Below are positions 20,499 through 33,179 of a DNA stretch of 64,000 nt, in pieces. The notes beneath the pieces are model-generated. The model searched no databases, was not told the origin of the DNA, and saw only the letters and a program-made list of their open reading frames with translations. The translations under genes and the position numbers were made by a program. Source of the stretch: Tremella fuciformis (Eukaryota > Basidiomycota > Tremellomycetes > Tremellales > Tremellaceae); the NCBI GenBank assembly GCA_032768795.1, contig CP136493.1:682001-746000 (forward strand). Reading direction: 5' to 3'. Position 1 is the stretch's first letter, and the number at the start of each line of letters is the position of its first letter.

Positions 20499-23400
20499 TT
20501 ACAACCACGGTTGCCAACCTGACGATATGAGCCACATGGTGATCAGTGAGTGACCAGGAGTGTACTCACCGACAAAGATCTTGGACAGATTCTCCACGTC
20601 TCTTGCTTCTTGTATCAACTGCCCGACCGTAAACTCGACGCTCAAATCGGGACGCAGCTTTTGGCGGATTCGGGCGAGGATCCGATCCGCCTTTTCCTGT
20701 CCTGCCGCAGACGACTGAGCGGCGTCTGCTTTACGGCCTCCTTGGGCTCGCTGCAGCTTCTCGGAATCGGCCGTCCTCCCTCGTCAGCTGCGATATCCAA
20801 TGATCCAATTCGAAGGCTGGACTAACCAAGCATAAAGAGGGTCGTGCTTGAACACCTCGAGAACCGTCAGAATGAGGTCGGCGGACTCCCGTAACACCCT
20901 CAGGGAATGCTCAGAACACCTCCTGAAGGTCCCTTCGATGCCGGTGATTCCGAGACCGTCGACGATATCGTTTGTCAGCCTGAATGGTACCTTTTCCGGG
21001 ACTCGAAGCCTTCGGCCCTACTTCATTAGCATTGTTCCGGACCAGAGTTCTTCTCACTCGCCTCTTCAAAGACGATGCCAAAGTCGATATGCACCAATTC
21101 CCCTTGAACCGTGTCGATGAGGATGTTCGAGCAATGCCTGTCACCGATACCTAGGACATGTCCCACCATACTTGTCACCGCAACACTGCGAGAGTAATTG
21201 AGACGCATCGCAAACCACGCCATGGGGTCTTTGTGCTTCTCCGTGAAGAAATGACGCATGACCGGTTTGAACTTGAGCAACAGCTTGTTGAACGTATCTG
21301 TCATTTTCGGCGAGTTCCAGTCTTTCTCCTGGATGGGATTGAGCTGCTTGCGCATGCTGTCGGGCGAGTGATCGATGTCCTTCCGGTAGCGCTCGTGCGC
21401 GGGTTTGAGCCATTCACCGATGCCTTGGCCATCTGAGACGAATTCGATGACGCCGGTTCGCTTAGGCAAGGGAATGACATTGTATGTGCGGAATCGCAGC
21501 TTGCGGCTCTTGCTCTTTCGGTCCCGAGTGAGTAGGTCATTGGTCAACTGGAAGACTTGTTCCATGACTGCGTCTTGCCTGACCTCGTCTTCGCCCTTGA
21601 ACTGACAGTTAGCTCGACTCGGTGGTGGGGAGCCGCTCTCACCAATTCATAATGCTGCGCGCCCAAGGAATCAACACAAGACATCCTCTTCGGCTTATGT
21701 AGGCCCCCGAGCAGCCTGTACCGCTGACGATATCGCATGATAGTCGGCACATTGGCATATTTCTTCGTCAGGTCGATTGCCAGCGAAACTGTCGACACAG
21801 GTATCGGCACAGCTTTGAGCGAAGCAAGCCTTTCGGTCGGGGGCAGTCCATGCTCTCCCTCAGGCGTAATAGGGGCATTCTCCGGCTCCTTGTATAAACA
21901 CCAGGGGATGGCCGTCTCCACAAAACGGCGCATGTTGGAGACCGCAGCTTGCGATAAGGTATTCTCGCCATCTGCCTCGAGACGCTTGAGGACGTCCAAG
22001 GCTGCCGGACCGCGACCTTCAGCATCCACATTCGATACCCTCGAAGCCCCCTTTGCGGCTTTGACACCGTGGCTGAGTGTGATGATCTGGTAAAGTATAT
22101 GGAATGGATGATCCCGGCTGATTCGCAGAATCAAGTCGTTCAATAGACCGTCAAAGGTAGTCGGGGCGGCCGGCCGATTGAGGCGAGCAGTCAATTGAGG
22201 GCCGAGGAAAATGAATTTGTGAGACGGGATGCGCGACAAGGAGACCGAGAATGACTTGTTGACCTCTTCGTGTTCTTCGTATTCGAGCCACAAAGAGCAA
22301 AGGCGGGTCATGGAGTCGTCGAATTCGTTCGAGTGACACAGCGCGGTGGCGAACATTCGCAGAGCCGTTTTGACGTAGGTCTTGATCTCCTTCTCAAGGG
22401 CAGTGAGCGCGGCTTCATCTTCTTGGGTTTCCTTGATCCTCGCCTCCACGGCGCTCGATGATCCTCCCCTCTTAGTCGTCGACTTTGAGAGCGTGGCGGA
22501 AAGTTCTGCTGAGGACGGGTTACTCTGGGTATAGGTGCGCAGTCTGTCTAGTTCAGGAGATTTCGTGATCGACAACAATTGCCGATCCGCGAAGCAGGCG
22601 TATTCGTGATTCAGACGGGCCGACTCCTTCTGCTCGAGGCTGTGTGCTCGTCCCAATTGGATCGCTTCGTCAAAGTATCGCTTAATCTCCTGGGCCGGCT
22701 TTGTCTGTGCCAGCGAGCTCCAGTCCGCCTATGATGAGCGGGGACATACGTATGGCTGAAGGACTTACAACACGGCCAAGAAGAACGGCCAGACGGGCCG
22801 AATTTGCATTATCTCCCCGAAAGCGTTTGGACATCTGCTCCACATGCTTTGTCGCCAAGGAGTGTTCGCCCATCGACCAGAGGACCTGCGCGAATTCGTC
22901 GTCGGCTGCCATGGACGGGATTTGACCCCGTTCCAGCTGTCTGACTGCCGTAATGGCATTGACTGCAGCTTGACTGTTCCCGTCCTCCCGAGCAAGCTCA
23001 CTCAGCTTGATGCGACAGGCTTTCTCAAGGGAATTGAGGATATCCACTTGGGGGTTGGACATATCGCCGAAAAGATTGATCATCTCTTTCGCTTTGGCGG
23101 CCCCAATGAGAGACAGGCGAGTTGACAGTAATCGTTCCGCCTCATAATATCTGTTCGCGTCAGTGATCTGGACTGACATGGCTGTAAGGTAGCTTACGTG
23201 GAAGCGGCAGGGACGTCCAACAGATTGGCCAACTGCGGACTCCGCTCGTCGCCTTCGGCCAATGCTGTTTGCATGGCTGGCGCAAGCCAAACTGCAATCT
23301 CGCGCATGCATAGCAAACTGGCAACACTGCTCTTGACGTCGGTGATGCGCTCGATCCCGAGTGTGCGCAAATGATCCAGTTCTTCCTGGATGCCCGTTTG

Positions 23401-26400
23401 CACAATCGAGTTTGCTTGAGCTTGAGATCGGTTGCGATGCACGGAGCGCAGAGCAAGGTAGAAAGCCGTATGGATGGAATGGTCTTTGTTTGTGATTGGC
23501 AGTTCCCAGTTTCCCGTTCGCCAAGCCAGTTCGACGGCCAGAGATTGGCTCCCATCTGCGACATGTTCCCCATCTCGTACCCCAGCGACCAGGGGGGAAG
23601 CGAGAGTATTGAAACCCATATTGTGCAGATTGGACGCCACTGCATTGGCTGTAGTCCTCGCAGCCATGCCACTCGAGGCCTCGTGAAGCGCCCCGTTGAC
23701 ACCGAATGCACGCCAGCTCTGACCTTCGTGCTCGAGCCGCCTGATGAGCGCGCTCTCAGGGTCCGTGGTCTGAATGCCGTAGAAGCCGTCCGGATCTTCG
23801 ACGTTGCTGTAGATCGCGTACATGATCTTCATATCAGCTTCAAAAGGGAAGATGACCCACTCAGGACTCACGTTCTGCACTTCTGCCGACGCAAGGTCAA
23901 AACTGTCTGACTCGCCTGCCAGCTCCAAGAAGAGCAAGGCAGAAGCAAAGGCGCCACATCGCACTGCCGCAGATGCTAAACACATCGGATCGACATCGAG
24001 CCAATGATTGTATGCCAGAGGAACCTTGCGGCCGAGAGGCATGTAATTGCGAAGATGTAAGACGATCTTGATGAGCGTCTCGAGAATTTTGATGTTGGTC
24101 GCCGCATCGTTCAGGAGAGCTGTGAAGTAGTCGGACAGCTGCACGCGGGGGTCCTTGTCAGATGCTGGGTTTTGAGTATCCGAGGCAAGCAGGGCGGTCT
24201 GTACCAGCCACGGTAACAACTCCCTCGTTTGCGAAACATCGATCTCGACCAGCGGGGTCAGGGTGTGAAAGACTTGATCCGGATGTGAGAGATGTTGCAA
24301 GAGAATGTTGGCCAATCCGCGCGACCAAGACACGGGATCGCGGAAGCTGCTCCTTGATTGTGATTCCAAGAGCCTATCGCCGAGACTGCCGATTGATGGC
24401 AACAGATTGGAAGCAGAAGACGGGATGATGACACTCAACAAGTCATTCGTGTCGGCGCCTAAAAGGGAACGGTTGACCAAGTCGGATATGTGCGGTAGCA
24501 TGGAAGCTAGGATGCCAATTGCACATTTGCGCTGTTGGATGTCGGCCGCATTGACGAGTCTGACGACTTGAGCGACAAGAACCATACGCATGGCTGTGAC
24601 CGGCTCGGTGGCATACTTGGTTCTGACTTGGGCAGAGAACGCTCGTTGAGCATCGTGGGCGTTCGTACGACCTTCATTATGGACGAGAAGTCTCGGTGGC
24701 TCCACAACCCCGTCAGACGAGTACAGCAGGTCGAGAAGGGCCATCATGCCGTCCAGATCGGCGCTCTTGCTGGGAAGACTGGTTTTGATCTGCCAGAATG
24801 TCCGATTCTTGAAGTCACGTCGCAGGCGGTATTTCTCGGTTCTCGTTTGCAGAGCCGCCAGTTGCTTGCACAGCTCGAGAGAGTTGTCAGACAACTGGGT
24901 TTCCAGCGTCAGAGACAGATCCGTCCACGTAGGTAGGGTCCAATCCGTCATGATACGTTGAAAATCTGCAGGCCAGACGCAGTGGACCTGCTCAATAGCT
25001 GCGCTAAGCGAAGGCTGCTTGCGCCATGCCTTCAGACACTCCTGGACCCAGCTCAGGATGGCATGTGCACGTATGCTCTCGGCGTCGCGAGACAAATCCC
25101 GGTATACGCGACCAAGTGAGACCAGTATCGCAGCTATTTGCTGCAATGGCCGCTCAATGTGGGATAGGGCTTCGTAGCCCCATTGCAAGATCGCAAGCGC
25201 AGTGGGCCATATACTCTTGAAACGGAGCAGTTGCGTTGTCTCGCGGATGACGGTCTGGACGATGAGATGATGTTTGAATTCGTCTCTATATAGGGCGATG
25301 ATGAGGGCGATGGCTCGGATGTATCGATGTTGCTCATTGACAAGTAATGTCTCGTGACACGCGTATGACAGACGCATGATGGCTTTGAAGACGATCTTTG
25401 CAGCCGATAGTGCGGGATAAGCTTTGTGCCAGGCATGCGAGACCGTGACCAGGGTCGCTAGATCCACTTTTGGTTCCAGGAGTGACTCAAGAGTGTCGGA
25501 ACCCGCCAATTGGCCGTACAGATCGATCGATAAGTCTGTCAGGCCAGCTTGTCGGAGGATATCGCCGCTGCTCTTGGGGTTTGGTGCAAGGTCGACGATC
25601 ACAAGGAGCTCAACAACGATACTCTCCGCCTGTTGCGCAACGAGCTTGTTTAGATCCCCTTTTCGAAGGCGTGGCAACGTGTGAACTATAGTCTGGATGA
25701 CGAGGTCGGGCAATCGCACCTGCACTCCCGAGCCAGCTGCTTCCGCCGAGATCAACGCTGCAGCGGCGTCGAGATGCTGCTGAAACCCGCTGTTGGAATC
25801 TACTGCTGCGGCTGCGCATAATTGCAGATACATTGGCGCCTCTGGTTTCGCTAGCAGATTTGAGCCGGTTTCGTCGAGGAGGAATCGCGCTTGTTCTTGA
25901 GCGGATTGCCAACCGAATACGTCGAAGGGGGTCCGCAGGATGTTTTGACCTGACCCTAGCACGCTTCGCATGAGTACCGGTATGTATGGTCGCAGGAGCT
26001 CGGGAACAGACGCGAAACCGAGAATCGACGCGACAGCCTGCAAACCCAGTCGTACGTGATCATTGATCTCGGATGTGCTGAGTGGTATCTCGAAGATGTG
26101 ATAGAGCGTGGCGGGCCGCAGTGAAGCGCTGACGACGCAGCAGTTGAGCTTCCACAGAAGATGGGTCAGGAACGAGTCCCAGTGGGATACCAGACCAGGC
26201 TGTCTTTGCAAGGCGGTGAAGTAGAATGTGTTCTGGTCGTGAGGATGAAGGGACAGCCGTGAAATCACCAGGGCTGCTGATGTGGCAGCTCGATAGCGGA
26301 CTCGCGCATCCACGTCGACGAGAGCCTCCGGTGTCCATCCGCCGGGGTTGAGTGCGAGTTCGCTGCCATCCATATCGTCATCGTCATCCTTACACGACTC

Positions 26401-29400
26401 CCAGAATGTGCTTTGCGGGTCGAGGGAAAGATAACTCTCGATCAAGTCGACCAGAGCCAGACGGACTTGCCAAGACGTAACTTGTCCTCTGGCGGTCTTC
26501 TCGATCATGAATTTCATGAGGGCTACGGCCCGGATGCCGACATCGCTACTGTCGGGGTCGCACCCTATCCAGATGGACGCTGACTGCTTCAGGAATGCGA
26601 TGACTAGCCGTGAGAGAGCAACATCGCGAATAAAACCGTATGAGCGGATCATTTCTTCGATTTCCGCGAAGACGCGATCAACAGCTCCAACGCTGAGCCG
26701 CAACTGGCCAACCTCCACCGCTTCGCATATTGCGAGGCCAAGCTGAACGAATCTCGCGCCGTCTGCCGCTAACCAGGCGTTGAGTACGCCAAGATCTTTG
26801 ATTGGCGTAGGAGTTGAGTTGAGGAAACGTAGTCCTTGAAGACGAATGGTCAGCAAGGTCGACCGAAGAGCCTCTGCAATGCGGTGGCACTCGATAGACT
26901 CCTTGGTTTGAGGCATGGCGTCCGTGTCAGCGACTTGTATCGGCCCGAAGTCGTCTTCATCCACCGACTTGTCTCTGCCGTTAAATCGTTCAGTGGCGCT
27001 GATTGCTCGATTGTCCGTCAGGCCGACTAGTGCTACGGCGACCAGGTCCTCATATACAGACCCGACCTAATATCAGCACCGTCGAGAATAAGCCGGGCCA
27101 CCGACCTCTTCAAATCGCCAGATGACAGCAGCGATTTCAGAGCCGTGATTTTCATTGCCTGACCCTGAGGCGGAGACGGCCGAGCCCAACGTGTCAAAGA
27201 TAGGTGATTCACAAATGTTTTCGGTAGGTTGATCCGGTCGAATGCCAGATAGCATCTGTTTCTCCAGCATGATCGGCCAGAGAGAGGCAGATCTCGATAG
27301 TGACGAGCTGACTAAAGGAAGCAAACCTCTCCACATAAGGTGTTGAGCCGACGCTGAGGCGGATGATGGTCGGAACAACGGCAAGGCTTGTCTCAGCAAT
27401 GCTGATGCCGCTGTCAGGCATGCGGAATCAGGAGCAATCCCATTGATTTGAAGAACAGCTTGATAGCCGATTGCCACCACCGACAAGTCAATCGCACGGC
27501 GGGCAGATTCTGGCGAATTGGGGGCATTGGCGTCGGCAGCTTCGTTTGGCCCAACAACAAGACCATTGAGCAAATCTGAGAGAATGTTTGAGATCCTGAG
27601 CGGTCTGTTTGCCAATGCCGCTAACGAGTCCTCAATCGGATCCGCATGCGATTCTCCACCTTTGGCTCGAATGTTCAAATGTGCGGAAGGTGGAAAGGAG
27701 CGGGAAACTGGCACCTCTCCATAAAGCACAAAATTGCGTATCGAACGAGTCCTGTCTTCCGCCAACACCCTGGAGACGATAGGGCAGTCCGGAAGCATCT
27801 CTTCCGATGTTGGTGGCGGAAAAGCTTGGTGCTCCAGATCTCCGATCGCACAAAGCAAAGCAAGTAAGTCGGCGGCACAGACTTGTTCCAGGCGGCCTGA
27901 ATTTTTGACGCCGTCGCTTCGAGTCCATATTTCGAGCCACCGAAGTGCCTTGTCTTCGAGATTCATATTGTACAGGGTAACATCCGATTTGGCGAGTGCC
28001 GTCGCCTGCGCGAGAAATGCGCATACCGAGTCGGACGGACCGCCCGGTGCGCGCACATCGAGGTCGGTCAGCATCGTGCGCACATCCGCGGCCATCTGTT
28101 CATGACTAATGGCATCGCGGGCGAAAATTTCGCTAGCAAGGTGACAGGCTGCCCGAGATAGGCCGGGCGTCGAGATTTTCCTTATGGCAAAAGTCCAAGC
28201 TTGAGACCAAGTATCTGGAAAGTTAGGAGTTCGGGAGGGCACGGCTGCTGAGGCTTGATGTAACACGACGGATAGACCGGCTAAAGCCCATGCCTGCAAC
28301 GGTTGATTGGGACTTTCGAGGAGTTTGAGCAGAGTCTCACCCGCGGTGGCCAGTTGCGAAGCCGGAACGAGCGTACCTCGTTTGTCGAAGATGAATATGA
28401 GGACTTGCAGACACAGGACTCGTAAGGCGTAGGGGCCAGACTCCAAGTTCTGTATCAGAGTGGTGATCGGATCCTCCATTCGTTGCCGCTTGGCGTTTCT
28501 GTTTCCCTCGGCTTTGATTGGGGCGTCCGAGCGTTGTGAGAGAAAGAAAACACACTCCGCGTACAGCTCGATGATGGCCCACGTGAGGGCGATCTCATAT
28601 GTAAACCCAAATCCCGCCGACATGGTCGAGAGGCTGAAAGGTTCGCGGGTCTGCCGTACTTGAGAGTTTACATGAGACGAGCATAGTCGCAGGGTTTCGA
28701 GCTTCAAAGGTTGTATACCCCACCGGGAGATCGTCTCCTTGCCAAGCACATCGACAAAGCGTGTCGCAGTCTCGCGGATCTGGTTGGCGCTCGAATCCTT
28801 CACAGAAGGATGTGTCAGAAAAGGCATGAGGATGCGCAAAGCAATGACCAGTTGTTCTCGCAAGGCATTGTTCCTCGTCGTCCACAGACCAACGAGGTGC
28901 GGAAACAGCTTGGCGCCATGATCCTCCATTTCTTTCCGGCAGTTCAGCTCGAACTCGCCGAGCACCATATTGAGAGTCTGAAGCACTGAGAGATGCAGCG
29001 GGGTCTCGGTGTTGGGATTCTGGAGGAAGAATCGGTATATCTTGAGCAGAATGGCCGATCCGGCGCTCTGCGCAGACATTTCAGGTGGACCGGAGGCGGG
29101 AGGCGGGGGGAGCAGCGGTGCGGCGGATGTGGAGAGAAGCACTGGCAGCAGCTGAACCATCTCAAGCTTGGCTTGAGTGGTGGAAGCGCGCTGTCGGGCC
29201 GACACTGAGTCGAACTGCGTTGCTGCGAGAGTGGAGGCAAGGCGCTCTGTCTTGCCCTCTTCGACTTCGATCGCGTCGATGGTCTCATCCTGCCAGTCCT
29301 CCTCGGGATTCCTGCTATCGTCGAGCACGACGGCCCAGCAGATTCCCATGAGGGCCTTCCACCCGTCCGGGTCGAGAGCGTCCAAGTGAGGAGGGTAGGA

Positions 29401-29873
29401 CAGGAGCTTGTTGAGAGCCTTGGCATAGTCGAGAGCCGCAGGCTGGAAGAGAGAGGTGCCATATACGAGCATGTCCACCATGTGGTTGTACAGAGCCATG
29501 AACGGCTTTTTTGCGATGAGATGGACGCATCGTTCGGTCACCCACCGAACGAGCGAGATGGCTTCGGCAAGGCGTTTCTCGGCTGGGAATCAGCTGAGCT
29601 CAAAGAGCACGCGTGATGTCGCCTACCTTGAGCTGTTGAGACCTTGCCATCCTTCTTCGTGACCGCCTTCTTCTCTAGTATGACCACCTGGAATAGAGAA
29701 TGGAACAACGACAGCCAAGAAGAGCCCCCATCGCGCGAGGCCTTGTCTTGGTAAACGAGCAGGTTCTCGGGGTTCGAGAAGATCTCGCGTATGTGCTCGG
29801 CACCTTGAGCGCGGTCTTTGATTCTGTCCGACCCGTATAGCGTGACAGCACTGTGCAGGCCGGCGACACTCAT
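20499..29873 (-). CDS. TEL1: ATM/Tel1 checkpoint kinase
   Basis: PI3K-like protein kinase that responds to DNA double-strand breaks and maintains telomeres. It is about 9.4 kb with short introns and roughly 2,900 residues, normal for Tel1. The N-terminus has a TAN-like motif (SDRIKDRAQGAEHIREIF). Long HEAT/FAT helical regions follow. The kinase domain contains FKGEDEVRQDAVMEQVF, the loop GIGDRHCSNILID and HIDFGIVFEE. After a probable GC-AG intron (21061-21018) comes RRLRVPEKVPFRL and DIVDGLGITGIEGTFRR, which separates ATM/Tel1 from ATR and TOR. The FATC end, spliced at the last intron, is KIFVGWQPWL with stop TAA at 20501-20499. It is convergent with the preceding gene and divergent from the SIKE-like gene. 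Confidence 0.97.
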
Positions 29874-30201
29874 GGCGGTGGACGAGGCTCATCGAGAGTG
29901 GCGCATGAGCTGAAGTCAGAGAGAGCTACACCTAGAGTTCTGCAGAGAAGCTTGATGGCGCGTGCTGTCACCCACCGCTTGTCACCTGGCCTGGCAGCAC
30001 CGCCCAGACAGCAGAGCAGGAAGAACGAGAGAAATGACAAAAGGCAAGAGATGAGGTGGACGGACCGGAAATTCGTAACCGACAGTTGAGATCGTCATCC
30101 GTCCCCAGGCTCAAGACGATCACTTTAAAGGCATTTCCGTCTTCCCTTTGCATTCCTGCACGTCTCAGCAGCACACACGACGCAGTCCGGCGGCGAGTCT
30201 C
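29874..30201. promoter_or_regulatory. Divergent promoter region of TEL1 and the SIKE-like gene
   Basis: 328 bp without a gene, flanked by two divergent start codons. No TATA element is obvious. Confidence 0.5.
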
Positions 30202-31529
30202 ATGGCGAGGGGCACGGCCAACATGGAAGGCGATCTGGCGCTCCTATGGGGCCTAGTCGGCGACTTGTCCGGTCCGTCTTTCCCTCGGGACGTTCACAGT
30301 GGTCATGCTGATGGCGAAGATCAATTGCAAAACAACCGGGCGCTGGTCGCGCAGCTCAAGGCCCGCAGCGACAATGTCAAAGGCCAGGCTATGCATGTGG
30401 GCGCCGGCTTCCCCCTGAGGCGCTTCAACCTCGACATCTCCGACGGTGCGCGACCTCCAGCCTCAGCGTGATGTTATAGCACTGGGCTGACCAGCAGAGG
30501 AGTTCACGTCCGAGCTGGAAAAGTTCTCCTCGCACCTCGTGCTGGAAAATCAGCAGCTGCAGAGCGAGAACCGACAGCTGAACTCGCTCTTGAAGGAATA
30601 CGAGCAGACACTCGAGACCGTCATGGGCAAGTTCCGCGGCGTGGCCGTCAGCCTTCCGCCCCCTCCCTGGCTTTGCTCACCAGCAGCACGCATCGCAGCA
30701 GCACGACCTGTCCCTGCACTCGTACTATACCTCTCTTCTGCAGCAACTTCAGACCGCCCACTCGTCTGCCCAGCTCCACGACAACACGTCCCTGTCACTG
30801 CTTCTCACTCGCCTTTCTGCTCTGTTGCGATCGACACTGCGCTCCATGGGCGGCGAGGAGCCCGACACCGAGGTGCTGAGCCAGTTTCCCGGCCTCCTCC
30901 TGTCCGACAGCGCCGGTGCTGGCGGCCACGCGAGACCCGTCTCTGGACCATCGTCGCCCACGTCGTCATCACCAGCGCAGTCGACAGCATCAGGCAAAAA
31001 GTCTGGCGCGTCGGTTCCACGTCCACCGCCGAAAAGTACCTTTCGAGGTTTCCAACCCCAGGCTTCGGGCGGATATACCGGCACAGACGGGCAGCAGGAC
31101 TGGGCGCTGGAGCGAGAGGCCGAGATTCTGCGCTTGGAAGAGGAGAATGCCGCCCTGCGGGAGCTGCTCGCTCTGGGACAGACGGGTCTGGAGGATGTTC
31201 CCGCGGCGGAAGAGGAACAGCAAGAGGAGGAGGACCACGAGCCAGAAGCGCCGGGGAGGAGAAAGAGCAGTCTGACGGTGGAAGAGCTCGAGGCGGACGC
31301 GCAGAAAGAAGAAGAGGCTTTGAAGCATGCCCAGGAGCATGCCGGCGAGGAGCAGGATGAGCACATACCTGGCGGTGGATTGGCCCTGAGCGACGTGATT
31401 AGCCAAGCTGTGGGCGAGGCTGGAGAGGCGGAGAATGTGGGCCTGAGAGCGTTCACAGAGGTGCGAGGGAGGAGTTCCCTGGGTATGGTGGGAGACGGGC
31501 CCCTACAGGACGAGGTGATTGAAGATTGA
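30202..31529 (+). CDS. SIKE/FGFR1OP2-like coiled-coil protein (probable STRIPAK component)
   Basis: Start ATG at 30202 (a second in-frame ATG lies at 30223). Three exons. The first carries NRALVAQLKARSDNV, the second the coiled coil LVLENQQLQSENRQLNSLL followed by TLETVMGKFRG. The third begins after CACCAG near 30706 and continues the coil (SLHSYYTSLLQQLQ). This order (a 'Q/N-x-ALV..L' helix, then 'LQxEN..L', then 'VM.K(Y/F)R') is that of the SIKE/FGFR1OP2 family, whose fungal members belong to the striatin-PP2A (STRIPAK) complex. A Ser/Pro linker and a second coil (EREAEILRLEEENAAL) plus an acidic tail extend it beyond the animal proteins. Assignment rests on motif order. Confidence 0.7.
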
Positions 31530-31646
31530 GCCTACACCCATGGGCATTTGTAGAGTACCATATGTAGAAACGACCTGCCATGACATTGTTGACGACAATG
31601 AATCGGACCTGTGTACATGCTGCATGCGCCATGTCGAGCCGTGTGC

Positions 31647-32846
31647 TCATGTGCTCATGGCCACGTTGCCCTCTCTGCCATCACCACCGCCGGTCCCTTC
31701 TCCCGCCCCTACCTGGTCTTCTTTTGTACCGCCAAGCTCGAGATCTCTCAGCAGGGCATCCAGTTCTGAGGGTTTGAAGATTTTGGCCAGAGGTTGTTTC
31801 GTTTCCGGGTGCAGAGACATGGTTGCGAATTCCACTGATCATCAGTAAGCCTTGCGCAGCGCCCAGACCAACGCACGCTTCTCGCTGCCGAGCTTGGTCG
31901 AGTCCATCGTCTTGCTCATCGTCTTCAGACACAGGCTCTTTGCATCCTCTAGAGACAAGTCGTCCTTGTAATCTTGCTTGAGCAAGCTGGTCGCTGACGA
32001 GTGGTTCGATCCGATGCACGTAGCCTTCCATCCAGAGTAGTTGCCGGACGGGTCGGATTGGTATAGCTGAAAGCCGTACAGCGGGTCCCAACCGACATAG
32101 AGAAGGGCGACACCAAAGGGGCGGAGACCTGCCAGTCAGCTCAACCCTGCATACGACGGAGAAGGGGGAGCTGACCGCCAAACTGTGTGTATCCCTGTTT
32201 CATATCGCACAATCGCTGTACCAGCATCTCGACGGGGATGTCCTCGTTGTAGGAAAAGAGATGTCTTTGTGCAGAGTTGCGGGCGTAGTTGACGAGAGAG
32301 TTGGCATCAGAAGTGATACCAGCTAGACCTGCCAAAATGTTACTGGGCGTGAGCTTCAGGCCCACAATGTTTGGACTGCGTCACATACTTGTTGAGCAGG
32401 AAAATCTTCTCCCCACCGCCTCCCCAAGCTTCTGTGCCCTCGCCGCCCATGTTCTCTCCGCCGGCTGTCAATGACAGGTCGAGCAGCTTTCCCGTGACTT
32501 TCTGTTTGTGTAAGCCTCATGCGTAGACCGCGGATAGGCAGATCTGAGGCGAGCTGGCTCACTTTCTCTGCTGCCAAAGCGACTCCCTCCTTCGACAGCA
32601 CGGCCAGGACGGTACCGGCATGCGAGATTGCCTCCATCGCATATTCTACCTGGAAAAGCCGCCCTACTCATCAGCATCTGGGCGTCTCCTCTGCTACAGT
32701 GTCGCTCACCCTCCGGTGAGAAGATGGTCGTTCGGCCTGGTCAAGGTTAGCTGAAGTGTGACTACGGTATCCTTGTGCTGACTGTCATATCTGCGAGCCT
32801 ACAGGATCAGCTGGCAAGACACCCAAAGGCTTGCTGAGCTCACCAT
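31647..32846 (-). CDS. PRE9: 20S proteasome subunit alpha-3 (PSMA4/Pre9)
   Basis: Alpha-ring subunit of the 20S proteasome. The first four coding exons are tiny: ATG alone (32846-32844), 16 nt (32798-32783), 27 nt (32736-32710), then a longer exon from 32663. They splice to [20 protein letters not shown] and [13 protein letters not shown], the invariant alpha-subunit N-terminus. Later exons give [28 protein letters not shown] and [13 protein letters not shown], all typical of alpha-3. A Gly-rich insertion of about 20 residues ([17 protein letters not shown]) precedes KIFLLN. The last intron (donor GTGCGT, CTGATGATCAG acceptor) gives [15 protein letters not shown] and an acidic Gly-rich tail ending at TGA 31649-31647. 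It is convergent with the SIKE-like gene and divergent from the OPT transporter. Confidence 0.97.
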
Positions 32847-33179
32847 GGCAGCTGCGTCAGGATCCGGGAAGTCTCTTTCAGTTGGAGACAGCGATAGAGT
32901 TGCGATCGTCCTCTGCTGAATGTGGTGCAAGTCTAGCACCTGATTGATATGCAAGAAGAGCAAGTGAACACCATCGTCACTGCTCAACGCTTGGTGTGGT
33001 CTTTGGACGCGAATGCGTCGTCCACGTGGCACGACCAGCGGACATCTACTCATCTCCGTCAGTAGATCGGTTGTGACGCGGGGTCCCTGGTCGCGACGAC
33101 ATGGGATGTCGTGTGACAGAGGCAATGACGACAAGATAGCTCTACACAAGCACCAACGTCCTCTTGGAAGACCGCTTCC
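32847..33179. promoter_or_regulatory. Divergent promoter region of PRE9 and the OPT transporter
   Basis: 333 bp without a gene between two divergent start codons. No proteasome-type PACE element (GGTGGCAAA) is seen. Confidence 0.5.

Noticed and set aside
23371..23910. 179-codon plus-strand frame inside TEL1
   Set aside because: Antisense shadow of the kinase's FAT region, without any family signal.
30539..31360. Alternative 273-codon frame in the SIKE-like gene
   Set aside because: It reads through a probable intron into an Arg/Gly-rich frame. The spliced frame retains the coiled-coil motifs instead.
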